This document shows, in pieces, positions 1 through 5,623 of a DNA stretch of 5,623 bases. Within the stretch, counting starts at the first letter, position 1. Every line of letters begins with the position of its first letter. Source of the DNA: an uncultured Acetatifactor sp. (GTDB lineage Bacteria; Bacillota; Clostridia; Lachnospirales; Lachnospiraceae); NCBI GenBank assembly GCA_947631715.1, contig CANRMK010000167.1:1-5623 (forward strand), in the 5' to 3' direction. The translations under genes were made by a program, and so were the position numbers. The notes below the pieces were generated by a model. That model did not search any database. It worked only from the letters and a program-made list of their open reading frames with translations, and was not told the DNA's origin.

Positions 1-126
1 ATGGTGGGACACCTGGCCTGTTTTCTTCTCCAGCGCCAGAAGCCTGGAGGAGGATCTGTCCTCCAGAGGATCCTGAGCGATCAGCTCCGGGGGCAGATCA
101 AAATAAAAATCCCTTGTCTTCAGCAT
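1..126 (-). CDS. queA: QueA N-terminus (S-adenosylmethionine:tRNA ribosyltransferase-isomerase), cut by the window edge
   Basis: QueA makes epoxyqueuosine in tRNA by transferring and isomerising the ribosyl group of S-adenosylmethionine onto the 7-aminomethyl-7-deazaguanine at position 34 of tRNAs for Tyr, His, Asn and Asp (family knowledge). Only the first 42 codons are present. They read MLKTRDFYFDLPPELIAQDP, then LEDRSSSRLL, the family's typical opening: an F-D-L-P-x-E-L-I-A-Q-x-P stretch followed by R-x-x-S-R-L-L. A full QueA is about 340 residues, so roughly 300 lie beyond position 1. The ATG shares its A (126) with the TGA stop of the upstream aminopeptidase (TGATG). A purine-rich GGAGGGAG at 144-137, inside the end of that gene, sits 10 nt before the start and is a suitable ribosome site. 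This arrangement implies translational coupling. The call is firm for the family; completeness of the gene cannot be judged. Confidence 0.93.
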   Translation of the reverse strand, partial: MLKTRDFYFDLPPELIAQDPLEDRSSSRLLALEKKTGQVSHH

Positions 127-1559
127 CACAGGGCTGCTCCCTCCACAAATGCCACATATCCTCTGTATGTCTCATAGACATCCCCTTTGCTGGTGGCCTC
201 CCAGGGCGCATGCATGTTCAGCACTGCCACGCCGCAATCCACCACATTCATACCGTACTGCGCCAGAATATATGCAATGGTTCCGCCGCCGCCCACGTCT
301 ACCTTGCCCAGCTCCGCCGTCTGGTAAACGACCTTCTTTTCGTCCAGGATTCCCCTTAAATGCGCCAGATACTCCGCATTGGCATCGTTGGAGCCGCTCT
401 TTCCGCGGGCCCCGGTGTATTTGCTGAACACCATTCCGCCGCCCAGATAGGAAGCGTTCTTCTTCTCAAAGCAGGAGGCGTATGCCGGATCGAACCCTGC
501 GTTCACATCGGAGGAGAGCATGCAGCTGCGGGCCAGGCATCTGCGCAGGGCAAGCTCGCTGTACTCCCCGCTCAGGTCCATCAGCTCCGCCACAGCATTT
601 TCAAAGAAGCGGGAATGCATTCCCGTGGCGCCCACGGATCCGATCTCCTCCTTATCCACCAGAATACAGCAGCTGGTGCGGTCCGACGCTTTTGCATCCA
701 GCATGGCCCGCATGGAGGTAAAAGCGCAGACCCTGTCGTCCTGTCCGTAGGCCAGGATCATGCTGCGGTCAAAGCCTGCGTCCCTCGCCTTTCCTGCAGG
801 CACGATCTCAAGCTCCGCAGAGATAAAATCCTCCTCCTCAATGTCATAGGTCGTCTTAAGGATCTCAAGAATTCCGGCCTTTACTGCCTCCTTTGCCCGG
901 TTCTCCCCGTCCTCTCCGCTCTTTTTCCCCGCACTGTCCTTTTTGTCGATGACGATAGGCTTATTCCCCACGATCAGGTCCAGGGCCTCTCCCTCGATCA
1001 CCTTGGACGCTTTCTTCTCCATCTGCTCTCCCGCAAGATGCACAAGCAGATCGGACACAAAGAACACGGGATCGTCCTCGTTTTCCCCCACGTTAAGCTC
1101 TATGGTGGAGCCGTCCTTTTTCACCACGACCCCATGGATTGCCAGGGGAATCGTCACCCACTGATACTTCTTTACACCGCCGTAGTAGTGAGTATCCAAA
1201 TAGGCAAAGCCCCCGTCCTCATACAGAGGGTTCTGCTTGATGTCCAGCCTGGGGCTGTCGATATGGGCCCCCAGGATATTGATCCCCTCCTCCAGAGGCT
1301 TTGTCCCCAGACGGAACATCACGATGGACTTGTTCATCCATACACTGTATACCTTATCCCCTTTCTTCAGAGCGCCGCCGGCTTTTCTCACGCTCTCCAG
1401 CTCCCGGTACCCCTCTGCCTCAATGGTATTCACGATCGTGTCGATGCACTCCCGCTCCGTCTTGCCGTTATCCAAAAAATCCCTGTATTCCAGATTCAGT
1501 TTTTCCAGCTCCTTGAGCTGCTTTGCCGTATAATTCTCCCAGACATTCTTCTTTTCCAT
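126..1559 (-). CDS. apeA: M18-family zinc aminopeptidase
   Basis: A cytosolic two-metal aminopeptidase (477 aa) that removes N-terminal residues from peptides; M18 enzymes usually form large oligomers (family knowledge). The catalytic set is complete: H99 in GAHIDSPR, D274 in GQDDR, E304-E305 in DKEEIGS, D351 in SSD and H450 in NMHAPWE. By analogy with characterised M18 enzymes, E304 is the general base and the others bind metal. THYYGG (123-128) and the following KKYQW are typical of this bacterial subgroup, whose members are often named apeA. A Lys/Gly/Glu-rich stretch at about 206-226 looks like a flexible linker. I chose the ATG at 1559 because AGAGGA (1570-1565) lies 5 nt before it. An in-frame ATG at 1583 would add eight residues but has no ribosome site and sits in a hairpin loop. 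The gene follows pheT by 90 nt and overlaps queA by one base. Substrate preference cannot be read from the sequence. Confidence 0.93.
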   Translation of the reverse strand: MEKKNVWENYTAKQLKELEKLNLEYRDFLDNGKTERECIDTIVNTIEAEGYRELESVRKAGGALKKGDKVYSVWMNKSIVMFRLGTKPLEEGINILGAHIDSPRLDIKQNPLYEDGGFAYLDTHYYGGVKKYQWVTIPLAIHGVVVKKDGSTIELNVGENEDDPVFFVSDLLVHLAGEQMEKKASKVIEGEALDLIVGNKPIVIDKKDSAGKKSGEDGENRAKEAVKAGILEILKTTYDIEEEDFISAELEIVPAGKARDAGFDRSMILAYGQDDRVCAFTSMRAMLDAKASDRTSCCILVDKEEIGSVGATGMHSRFFENAVAELMDLSGEYSELALRRCLARSCMLSSDVNAGFDPAYASCFEKKNASYLGGGMVFSKYTGARGKSGSNDANAEYLAHLRGILDEKKVVYQTAELGKVDVGGGGTIAYILAQYGMNVVDCGVAVLNMHAPWEATSKGDVYETYRGYVAFVEGAAL

Positions 1560-1576
1560 GTTTTTCCTCTCATTCT

Positions 1577-1642
1577 GCCGCATCAGCGGCTATTTCATAA
1601 CAGCTTGAAATTTTTCGGCCGCTTTGACGGCTGCGAAGCTGT
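1577..1642. repeat. Small inverted repeats in the pheT-apeA gap
   Basis: Two structures fill the 90-nt gap. GCCGC-ATCA-GCGGC at 1577-1590 is a perfect 5-bp hairpin. A 7-bp inverted repeat, ACAGCTT at 1600-1606 and AAGCTGT at 1636-1642, encloses a short inner hairpin (GCCG 1618-1621, CGGC 1628-1631). In the direction of transcription neither hairpin is followed by a convincing U-run: the inner one leads into CGAAAAATTTC and the other into AGAATGAG. I therefore do not call a terminator. They might stabilise or help process the transcript between pheT and apeA, or be chance. Confidence 0.4.
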
Positions 1643-1649
1643 ATATCCT

Positions 1650-4079
1650 TTACTGTCTCAGCTCGATCCCCATTTGCTCCAGTCCGTTCAGGATCTTCTT
1701 CATGGCGCCGTTCACATCGCTCTCCTCTAAGGTCCTGTCCTTTGCCCGGAACGTGACGGAGTACGCCATGGACTTAAAGCCCGGCCTGATCTGCTTTCCC
1801 TCGTATATATCGAAAAGCTCGCAGTTCTCCAGCAGTCTTCCGCCCCTCTGGCGGATCATCTGCTCGATCTGGCCCGCCAGGATATGTCTGGGAACGACCA
1901 TGCTCAGATCCCGGCTGACGGCGGGGAATCTCGCAATGCCCTCATATTTTCTGTCAAAGGTGGTAAACGGCTCTACACTGGGCATATCCAGCACCGCCAC
2001 ATAGGCTCTTGCCCCGATCTCATAATTGTCCAGCACTTCCGGGTGCACCTCTCCCAGATACCCCAGGACTGTACCTTTATACCGGACCAGCGCCTGTCTT
2101 CCGGGATGCAGGAAAGGCTTCCCGGCCTCCGGGTCGTACTCAGGCTGCTCGGTCATGCCCACGCTGACAAAGAACTCCTCCAGAACGCCTTTCAAGGTGA
2201 AGAAGTCCCCCTCTCCGTAAAAGCCCAGGGTCAGCTGCATGCGCTCGTCCGGAAGCTCTTCCAGCGGCAGGGACTTTGGCAGATAGACATTGGCCAGCTC
2301 GTACAGCTTCACATCCTTATTTCTCCGGTTATAGTTGGACGCGAGGCTGGTGAGCATGCCGTTTAACGGCAGCGTCCTCATAATGGAGAAATCCTCCCCG
2401 AGAGGGTTCTGTATGGTGACGGTCTCCCTGAGCTTATCATCTTTCCCCAGGCGCAGCCTGTCGAACACCTTGGGGCTCTCAAAGGAATAGGTCATTCCCT
2501 GGGAGAAACCGCAGTACTCCGCGATATCCCTTGCTTTCTGCTCGATGCGCAGCTTATAGGAGAGCTTTCCCGTGGTCGCCTCGCCCTTTGGCAGCGTTGT
2601 AGGGATTTTGTCATATCCGTAAAATCTTGCCACTTCCTCCGCCATGTCCGCATCACAGTTCAGGTCCTGGCGGAAATACGGGATCTGAAGCGTCACATTC
2701 CCCTGGGAATCTGCAGTGTGGCCCACCTCCAGCCTGTCAAAGATCTCCAGCATCTCTTCCCGTTTCACATCTGTACCCAGAAGCTTATTATACTTATCAG
2801 GGCAGAACGGAAGACTCTTCTGAGCGGGCATGGGAACGGATACATCCACCATGCCGCCTACCGCTTCCCCGCAGCCGAACTCCTCGATCAGCTGGCAGGC
2901 GCGGTTGATGGCATCCTCCGCGTTGTGGGGCTCAAGGCCTTTCTCGAATTTTCCGGAGGCGTCCGTCCTCAGTCCGATGCGCTTTGCGGACTTGCGGATG
3001 TTGGGGCCGTTAAAGATAGCCGCCTCAAAAAGCACCGTGTGCACATTGTCGGTGATCTTGGAATTCTCTCCGCCCATAATGCCTGCGATACCGATCTCCT
3101 TTTCCGCATCGCAGATCATCAGCACTTCGCTGTCCATCTTCCTGACCTGTCCGTCCAGAGTCTGGAATTCGTCCCCGTCCTGGGCCCGGCGCACGATGAT
3201 CTTCTTTCCCGCAACAGTGTCCAGGTCAAAGGCGTGCATGGGCTGTCCGTATTCCTCCATCACATAGTTCGTGATATCCACCAGATTGTTGATGGGGCGG
3301 ATACCGCTGGCCGCCAGTCTTCTCTGCATCCACTTAGGTGACGGGCCGATCTTAATGTTCTTGCAGACCCTCGCCAGGTACCTGGGACACAGATCCGTAT
3401 CCTTTACCTCCACGGAGATGTAATCATGGACGTCCTCACCGTTTCCCACAGGGGCGATCACAGGAGGCACAAAGGGCTTTCTGAACGTAGCGGCGGCTTC
3501 CCTGGCGATCCCAAGGACGCTGTAGCAGTCCACACGGTTGCTGGTGATCTCGTACTCAAAGACCGTATCGTGCAGCCCCAGGGCCTCCACCGCATCGGCG
3601 CCCACTTCCGCGTCCTCCGGGAAAATATAGATGCCGTTTTCGGGCGCTTCGGGATACATATTCCGGTCGGAGCCCAGCTCCTCGATGGAACACATCATGC
3701 CGTTAGATGCCACTCCTCTTAACTTTCCCGCCTTGATCCGGATTCCCTCCTCGGGAAGCGGGCCGCCGTCGTGTCCTCCCGCCACCTTTCCGTCGTCAAG
3801 CACTACAGGCACCTTGTCGCCCGCTTTTACATTGGACGCGCCGGTGACGATCTGAATCGTCTCTTTCCCTGTGTCCACCTGGCAGACGATCAGCTTATCC
3901 GCATCGGGGTGAGGTTCGATGGAAACGATCTGTCCTATGATGATTTTTTCAAGGTTCTTGTCCCTGCGGACATAGCCCTCCACCTTAGTGCCGGAAAGGG
4001 TCATTGCATCGCAGTATTCCTGATCGGTGCAGCTTAAGCCGGGGACATATGCTTTGATCCATGATAATGCCGTATTCAT
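1650..4079 (-). CDS. pheT: Phenylalanyl-tRNA synthetase beta subunit
   Basis: The beta subunit (809 aa, the usual bacterial length) of the alpha2-beta2 enzyme that charges tRNA-Phe; it recognises tRNA and edits mischarged Tyr-tRNA-Phe (family knowledge). Domains in order: an N-terminal piece; an OB-fold tRNA-binding domain at about 42-155; the B3/B4 editing region at about 215-400, with RPINNLVDITNYVM, the QPMHAFD box (H282) and GIAGIMGGE (E337), probable counterparts of editing-pocket residues; a B5 domain at about 425-495; a catalytic-like core lacking class II activity at about 505-700; and a C-terminal ferredoxin-fold anticodon-binding domain from about 717 (RFPAVSRDLSMVV) to the end. The start is fixed: an in-frame TAA stands two codons upstream of the ATG, and MNTALSWIKAYVPGL is the family's normal opening. 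It follows pheS by 86 nt on the same strand. The reading frame is intact. Confidence 0.98.
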   Translation of the reverse strand: MNTALSWIKAYVPGLSCTDQEYCDAMTLSGTKVEGYVRRDKNLEKIIIGQIVSIEPHPDADKLIVCQVDTGKETIQIVTGASNVKAGDKVPVVLDDGKVAGGHDGGPLPEEGIRIKAGKLRGVASNGMMCSIEELGSDRNMYPEAPENGIYIFPEDAEVGADAVEALGLHDTVFEYEITSNRVDCYSVLGIAREAAATFRKPFVPPVIAPVGNGEDVHDYISVEVKDTDLCPRYLARVCKNIKIGPSPKWMQRRLAASGIRPINNLVDITNYVMEEYGQPMHAFDLDTVAGKKIIVRRAQDGDEFQTLDGQVRKMDSEVLMICDAEKEIGIAGIMGGENSKITDNVHTVLFEAAIFNGPNIRKSAKRIGLRTDASGKFEKGLEPHNAEDAINRACQLIEEFGCGEAVGGMVDVSVPMPAQKSLPFCPDKYNKLLGTDVKREEMLEIFDRLEVGHTADSQGNVTLQIPYFRQDLNCDADMAEEVARFYGYDKIPTTLPKGEATTGKLSYKLRIEQKARDIAEYCGFSQGMTYSFESPKVFDRLRLGKDDKLRETVTIQNPLGEDFSIMRTLPLNGMLTSLASNYNRRNKDVKLYELANVYLPKSLPLEELPDERMQLTLGFYGEGDFFTLKGVLEEFFVSVGMTEQPEYDPEAGKPFLHPGRQALVRYKGTVLGYLGEVHPEVLDNYEIGARAYVAVLDMPSVEPFTTFDRKYEGIARFPAVSRDLSMVVPRHILAGQIEQMIRQRGGRLLENCELFDIYEGKQIRPGFKSMAYSVTFRAKDRTLEESDVNGAMKKILNGLEQMGIELRQ

Positions 4080-4091
4080 GATTTACAGGTA

Positions 4092-4097
4092 TCCTTT
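4092..4097 (-). promoter_or_regulatory. pheT ribosome-binding site with long spacing
   Basis: AAAGGA (4097-4092) is the only good Shine-Dalgarno match before pheT. It lies 12 nt from the ATG, against 7 nt for pheS and 5 nt for apeA. The intervening TACCTGTAAATC offers no better site. Because an upstream in-frame TAA blocks any earlier start, the long spacing seems genuine and may lower initiation on pheT. Confidence 0.6.
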
Positions 4098-4128
4098 CTT
4101 CACTCATATATTCTTTTGAACTTCCTTT

Positions 4129-4153
4129 GGGCTCCACTGTACAACCAGCGCCC
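4129..4153 (-). other. Small hairpin between pheS and pheT
   Basis: On the transcribed strand GGG-CGCTG (4153-4146) can pair with CAGTG (4139-4135) and, across a GAG bulge, CCC (4131-4129), with a GTTGTA loop. That gives 8 bp including one G-U pair. It is followed by AAAGGAAG rather than a U-run, so it is not an intrinsic terminator. It lies just after the pheS stop and may be an intercistronic stability or processing structure, or chance. Confidence 0.3.
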
Positions 4154-4165
4154 GCTCCTGTCTCC

Positions 4166-5185
4166 TTAGAACTGTTTCAGGAAACGGATGTCATTTTCAT
4201 AGAGAAGCCGCATATCGTCGATCTCATATTTTAAGAGGGTGATGCGCTCCAGGCCCACGCCGAACGCAAAGCCTACATATTCCTCGGGATCGATATGGCT
4301 CATCTCAAGCACATGGGGATGCACCATTCCGCAGCCTAAGATTTCGATCCAGCCGCTTCCCTTACAGAAACGGCAGCCGCTCCCGCCGCATTTAAAACAG
4401 GTCACATCCATCTCCGCGCTGGGCTCCGTAAAGGGAAAATGATGAGGGCGGAATTTTACTTTTGTGCCGCTGCCGAACAGTTCTCTGGCGAACTCCGCCA
4501 GCGTGCCTTTCAGATCGGCAAAGGTGATATTCTTATCGATGACCAGGCCCTCGATCTGGTGGAAAGAGGGCGAGTGGGTAGCATCCACCTCGTCTGCGCG
4601 GAACACTCTTCCGGGCGCGATCATACGGATGGGCAGTTTCCCTTTCTCCATCTCATGCACCTGTACTCCGGAGGTCTGTGTGCGCAATAAAATATCACCC
4701 GTGATGTAAAAGGTATCCTGCTCGTCCTTTGCAGGGTGGTCCGCCGGAATGTTCAGCGCCTCAAAATTATAGTAGTCCTTTTCCACCTCCGGGCCTTCCA
4801 CCACCTCATAGCCCATGCCGGTAAAGATGCGCTCCACCTCCTCCAGCACGATGGTATTGGGGTGTCTGTGGCCAAGCTCGCTCTTCTTTGCCGGCAGGGT
4901 CACATCGATGACCTCCGCTTTCATTCTGGCCTCCCGGATACTCTGCTCCAGCCTTGTCTTCTGCTCCTCTAAGAGCTTTTCAATCTCGGCCCTGGCCTCG
5001 TTGACCATCTGGCCGATCTTAGGCCGCTCCTCCGGCGCATATTCTTTCATGGATTTCAGTAAGTCGGTGAGCTCTCCTTTCTTTCCGAGGATGCCCACTC
5101 TGATCTCATTGAGCTTTTCCGTGCTGTCGCAGTTTCGTACCTGCTCCGTCACTTTCTGCCTGATCTGGTCTAATTTGGCTTTCAT
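4166..5185 (-). CDS. pheS: Phenylalanyl-tRNA synthetase alpha subunit
   Basis: The catalytic alpha subunit (339 aa, normal length), a class II synthetase that activates phenylalanine with ATP and transfers it to tRNA-Phe together with PheT (family knowledge). Residues 1-90 form the charged N-terminal helical coiled-coil arm that contacts tRNA. The catalytic core follows from about 100: HRHPN (106-110), GPEVEKDYYNFEALN (131-145), motif 2 with FRADEVDATHSPSFHQIEG (R196), and motif 3 with GFAFGVGLERI (305-315). A307 matches, by position from the C-terminus, the alanine at E. coli A294 that sets phenylalanine specificity, so normal selectivity is expected. Four cysteines (C263, C266, C271, C274) make a CxxC-x4-CxxC insert, common in Firmicute PheS and absent in E. 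coli; metal binding is possible but unproven. The ATG at 5185 is preceded by AAAGGA (5198-5193) with 7-nt spacing. It is the first gene after the T-box leader. Confidence 0.98.
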   Translation of the reverse strand: MKAKLDQIRQKVTEQVRNCDSTEKLNEIRVGILGKKGELTDLLKSMKEYAPEERPKIGQMVNEARAEIEKLLEEQKTRLEQSIREARMKAEVIDVTLPAKKSELGHRHPNTIVLEEVERIFTGMGYEVVEGPEVEKDYYNFEALNIPADHPAKDEQDTFYITGDILLRTQTSGVQVHEMEKGKLPIRMIAPGRVFRADEVDATHSPSFHQIEGLVIDKNITFADLKGTLAEFARELFGSGTKVKFRPHHFPFTEPSAEMDVTCFKCGGSGCRFCKGSGWIEILGCGMVHPHVLEMSHIDPEEYVGFAFGVGLERITLLKYEIDDMRLLYENDIRFLKQF

Positions 5186-5290
5186 GTCCTGTTCCTTTCT
5201 TGATCTGTCTGCTGTTTCTTTTGTCCTCTTACGGTTCCTTGCGATCCTCTGATCTCTTCCGTTCCCCGTTCCCGCCCTGGGTCCTCTTTT
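5186..5290 (-). promoter_or_regulatory. U-depleted, purine-rich linker between T-box terminator and pheS start
   Basis: The last 105 nt of the pheS leader contain only four U residues in the RNA (four A on the plus strand) and are about 79% purine by hand count. Repeated purine runs of Shine-Dalgarno character (AGAGGA, AAGGAA, AGAGGA, AAAGGA) occur along it, but only the last, at 5198-5193, is properly placed for the pheS ATG. I see no start codon with a plausible small reading frame and no stable hairpin. It probably stays single-stranded and keeps the ribosome site accessible after antitermination; this is inference. Confidence 0.5.
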
Positions 5291-5293
5291 TCC

Positions 5294-5336
5294 AAACGAA
5301 CAACGTCCCCCGAAGCCGTCACGGCTGCGAGGGACG
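5294..5336 (-). terminator. T-box-controlled intrinsic terminator
   Basis: On the transcribed strand CGTCCCTCG (5336-5328) pairs fully with CGGGGGACG (5312-5304), nine pairs including one G-U. An inner AGCCG/CGGCT stem (5326-5322 with 5318-5314, TGA loop) continues the helix past one mismatch. The stem is followed at once by TTGTTCGTTT (5303-5294), a U-rich tail. Its 5' arm overlaps the bases that pair with AGGG of the T-box (5359-5356), so terminator and antiterminator are mutually exclusive. Expected default when tRNA-Phe is charged: transcription stops here, before pheS. Confidence 0.9.
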
Positions 5337-5559
5337 AATCATATCCGCGGTACCACCCTGCTTCCCGCCTTTCCTATCGTACGGCGGGCTCTCATTTTCG
5401 CGCATAACGTGCGCCCACGGCCTCTGCTGACACGATCCGCGCTTCACAGAGACGGCTCCGGTGTGAATTTCAGTCTTTCATCTGAACTGGAGGCAGCTTA
5501 CAGCCAATGGCCGCCTCTCTCTGGCAGAAGATGAAATCTTACTGTGCACCATCATTGCC
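5304..5559 (-). promoter_or_regulatory. T-box riboswitch sensing tRNA-Phe
   Basis: A full canonical T-box leader upstream of pheS. Stem I starts with GGC (5559-5557) pairing GCC (5456-5454), around a kink-turn-like ATGA (5555-5552) opposite GGA (5459-5457). GGTG (5550-5547) pairs CACC (5463-5460). The specifier bulge has AGTA (5543-5540) opposite the triplet TTC (5467-5465, phenylalanine). Above it TTTCATCT (5536-5529) pairs AGATGAAA (5483-5476), and the apical arm pairs GAGGCGGC (5517-5510) with GCTGCCTC (5497-5490). Stem II is CTCTG/CAGAG (5451-5447, 5426-5422). A GCGCA/TGCGC hairpin (5414-5410, 5404-5400) may be the IIA/B element. Stem III is CCCGCC/GGCGGG (5388-5383, 5369-5364). The T-box AGGGTGGTACCGCGG (5359-5345) carries bulge UGGU (5355-5352), complementary to an ACCA tRNA end, so discriminator A as in tRNA-Phe. 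Stem assignments are by eye; the class is certain. Confidence 0.96.
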
Positions 5560-5580
5560 TTTATATCCTGCTATTTTCTA

Positions 5581-5609
5581 ATACTACCTACTTTCCGAAA
5601 AAAAGTCAA
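5581..5609 (-). promoter_or_regulatory. Sigma-A-type promoter of the pheS leader
   Basis: TTGACT (5609-5604) matches the -35 consensus at five of six bases. A 17-nt spacer follows, then TAGTAT (5586-5581), four of six bases of the -10 consensus. Transcription should begin near 5574, within AAAAT, about 15 nt before T-box stem I. The spacing and the position directly before the riboswitch support it. The remaining bases to the window end (5610-5623) show nothing recognisable. Confidence 0.8.
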
Positions 5610-5623
5610 GCCTCTTCTGCCGG

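Noticed and set aside
263..1008. A novel defence, mobile or otherwise undescribed system in the window
   Set aside because: I looked on both strands for repeats, transposase or recombinase motifs, direct-repeat arrays and unknown genes, here and across the rest of the window. Every substantial coding region belongs to a known housekeeping family, and the noncoding space is accounted for by the T-box leader and short gaps.
1560..1583. Longer apeA product starting at the in-frame ATG at 1583
   Set aside because: The extra eight residues (MRQNERKN) are not typical of the family and have no ribosome site upstream, whereas AGAGGA at 1570-1565 sits correctly before the ATG at 1559 and would lie inside the longer coding region.
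1600..1642. Intrinsic terminator after pheT
   Set aside because: The inner stem is only four pairs, and what follows it on the transcribed strand is A-rich, then TTTC, not a U-run. The outer 7-bp repeat is followed by TATGAAATAG. Neither meets the usual pattern.
360..1730. A 456-codon open frame on the plus strand, opposite the aminopeptidase gene
   Set aside because: It lies antisense to a gene with complete M18 motifs. Its translation is rich in His, Leu and Arg with no recognisable domain, and it extends across the intergenic gap into the end of pheT. It is best explained as a shadow of GC-biased codon use.
2718..3341. A 207-codon plus-strand open frame inside pheT
   Set aside because: It is antisense to the conserved editing region of pheT, has no family resemblance I recognise, and has no ribosome site that stands out.
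5304..5336. Terminator for a gene entering from the right on the plus strand
   Set aside because: On the plus strand the hairpin is followed by AATCATATCC with no T-run. The U-rich tail is present only on the minus strand, and the overlap with the T-box pairing explains the structure.
5200..5430. A 76-codon plus-strand open frame opposite the pheS leader
   Set aside because: It spans the complement of the T-box, terminator and purine-rich linker, whose RNA functions explain the sequence. The protein is pyrimidine-run-derived (Ser, Phe, Pro, Leu) and not recognisable.

Overview
This window carries one continuous set of genes, all read from the minus strand: pheS, pheT, an M18-family aminopeptidase (apeA) and the start of queA. 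They lie behind a promoter and a long T-box leader at the right-hand end. The T-box, the CxxC-x4-CxxC form of PheS and the GC-rich, Shine-Dalgarno-led genes point to a Firmicute. Protein and intergenic style fit a moderately GC-rich clostridium, possibly Lachnospiraceae; that family placement is a judgement from memory, not a search.

Layout, in the direction of transcription (right to left). A sigma-A-type promoter lies at 5609-5581. About 390 nt of leader follow, holding a complete tRNA-sensing T-box (stems I, II, IIA-like, III, antiterminator and terminator) between 5559 and 5294. After it comes a linker of about 105 nt that is almost free of U in the RNA. Then come pheS (5185-4166), an 86-nt gap with a small hairpin, pheT (4079-1650), a 90-nt gap with small inverted repeats but no clear terminator, apeA (1559-126), and queA, which starts inside the apeA stop codon at 126 and runs off the left edge after 42 codons.

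How it works together. PheS and PheT form the alpha2-beta2 phenylalanyl-tRNA synthetase. The leader has two independent marks of tRNA-Phe sensing: a UUC specifier triplet, and a UGGU tRNA-end-binding bulge that fits an ACCA 3' end (discriminator A). When uncharged tRNA-Phe accumulates, the antiterminator should form and pheST should be expressed. No convincing terminator separates pheT from apeA, and apeA and queA overlap by one base, so read-through could place a metallo-aminopeptidase and a queuosine-tRNA enzyme under the same phenylalanine-starvation signal. That extension is inference.

I see no mobile element, CRISPR array, tRNA or rRNA gene, and no broken gene. The parts are well-known families. 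The most useful points for a second look are the possible T-box control of apeA-queA and the odd base composition of the post-terminator linker.
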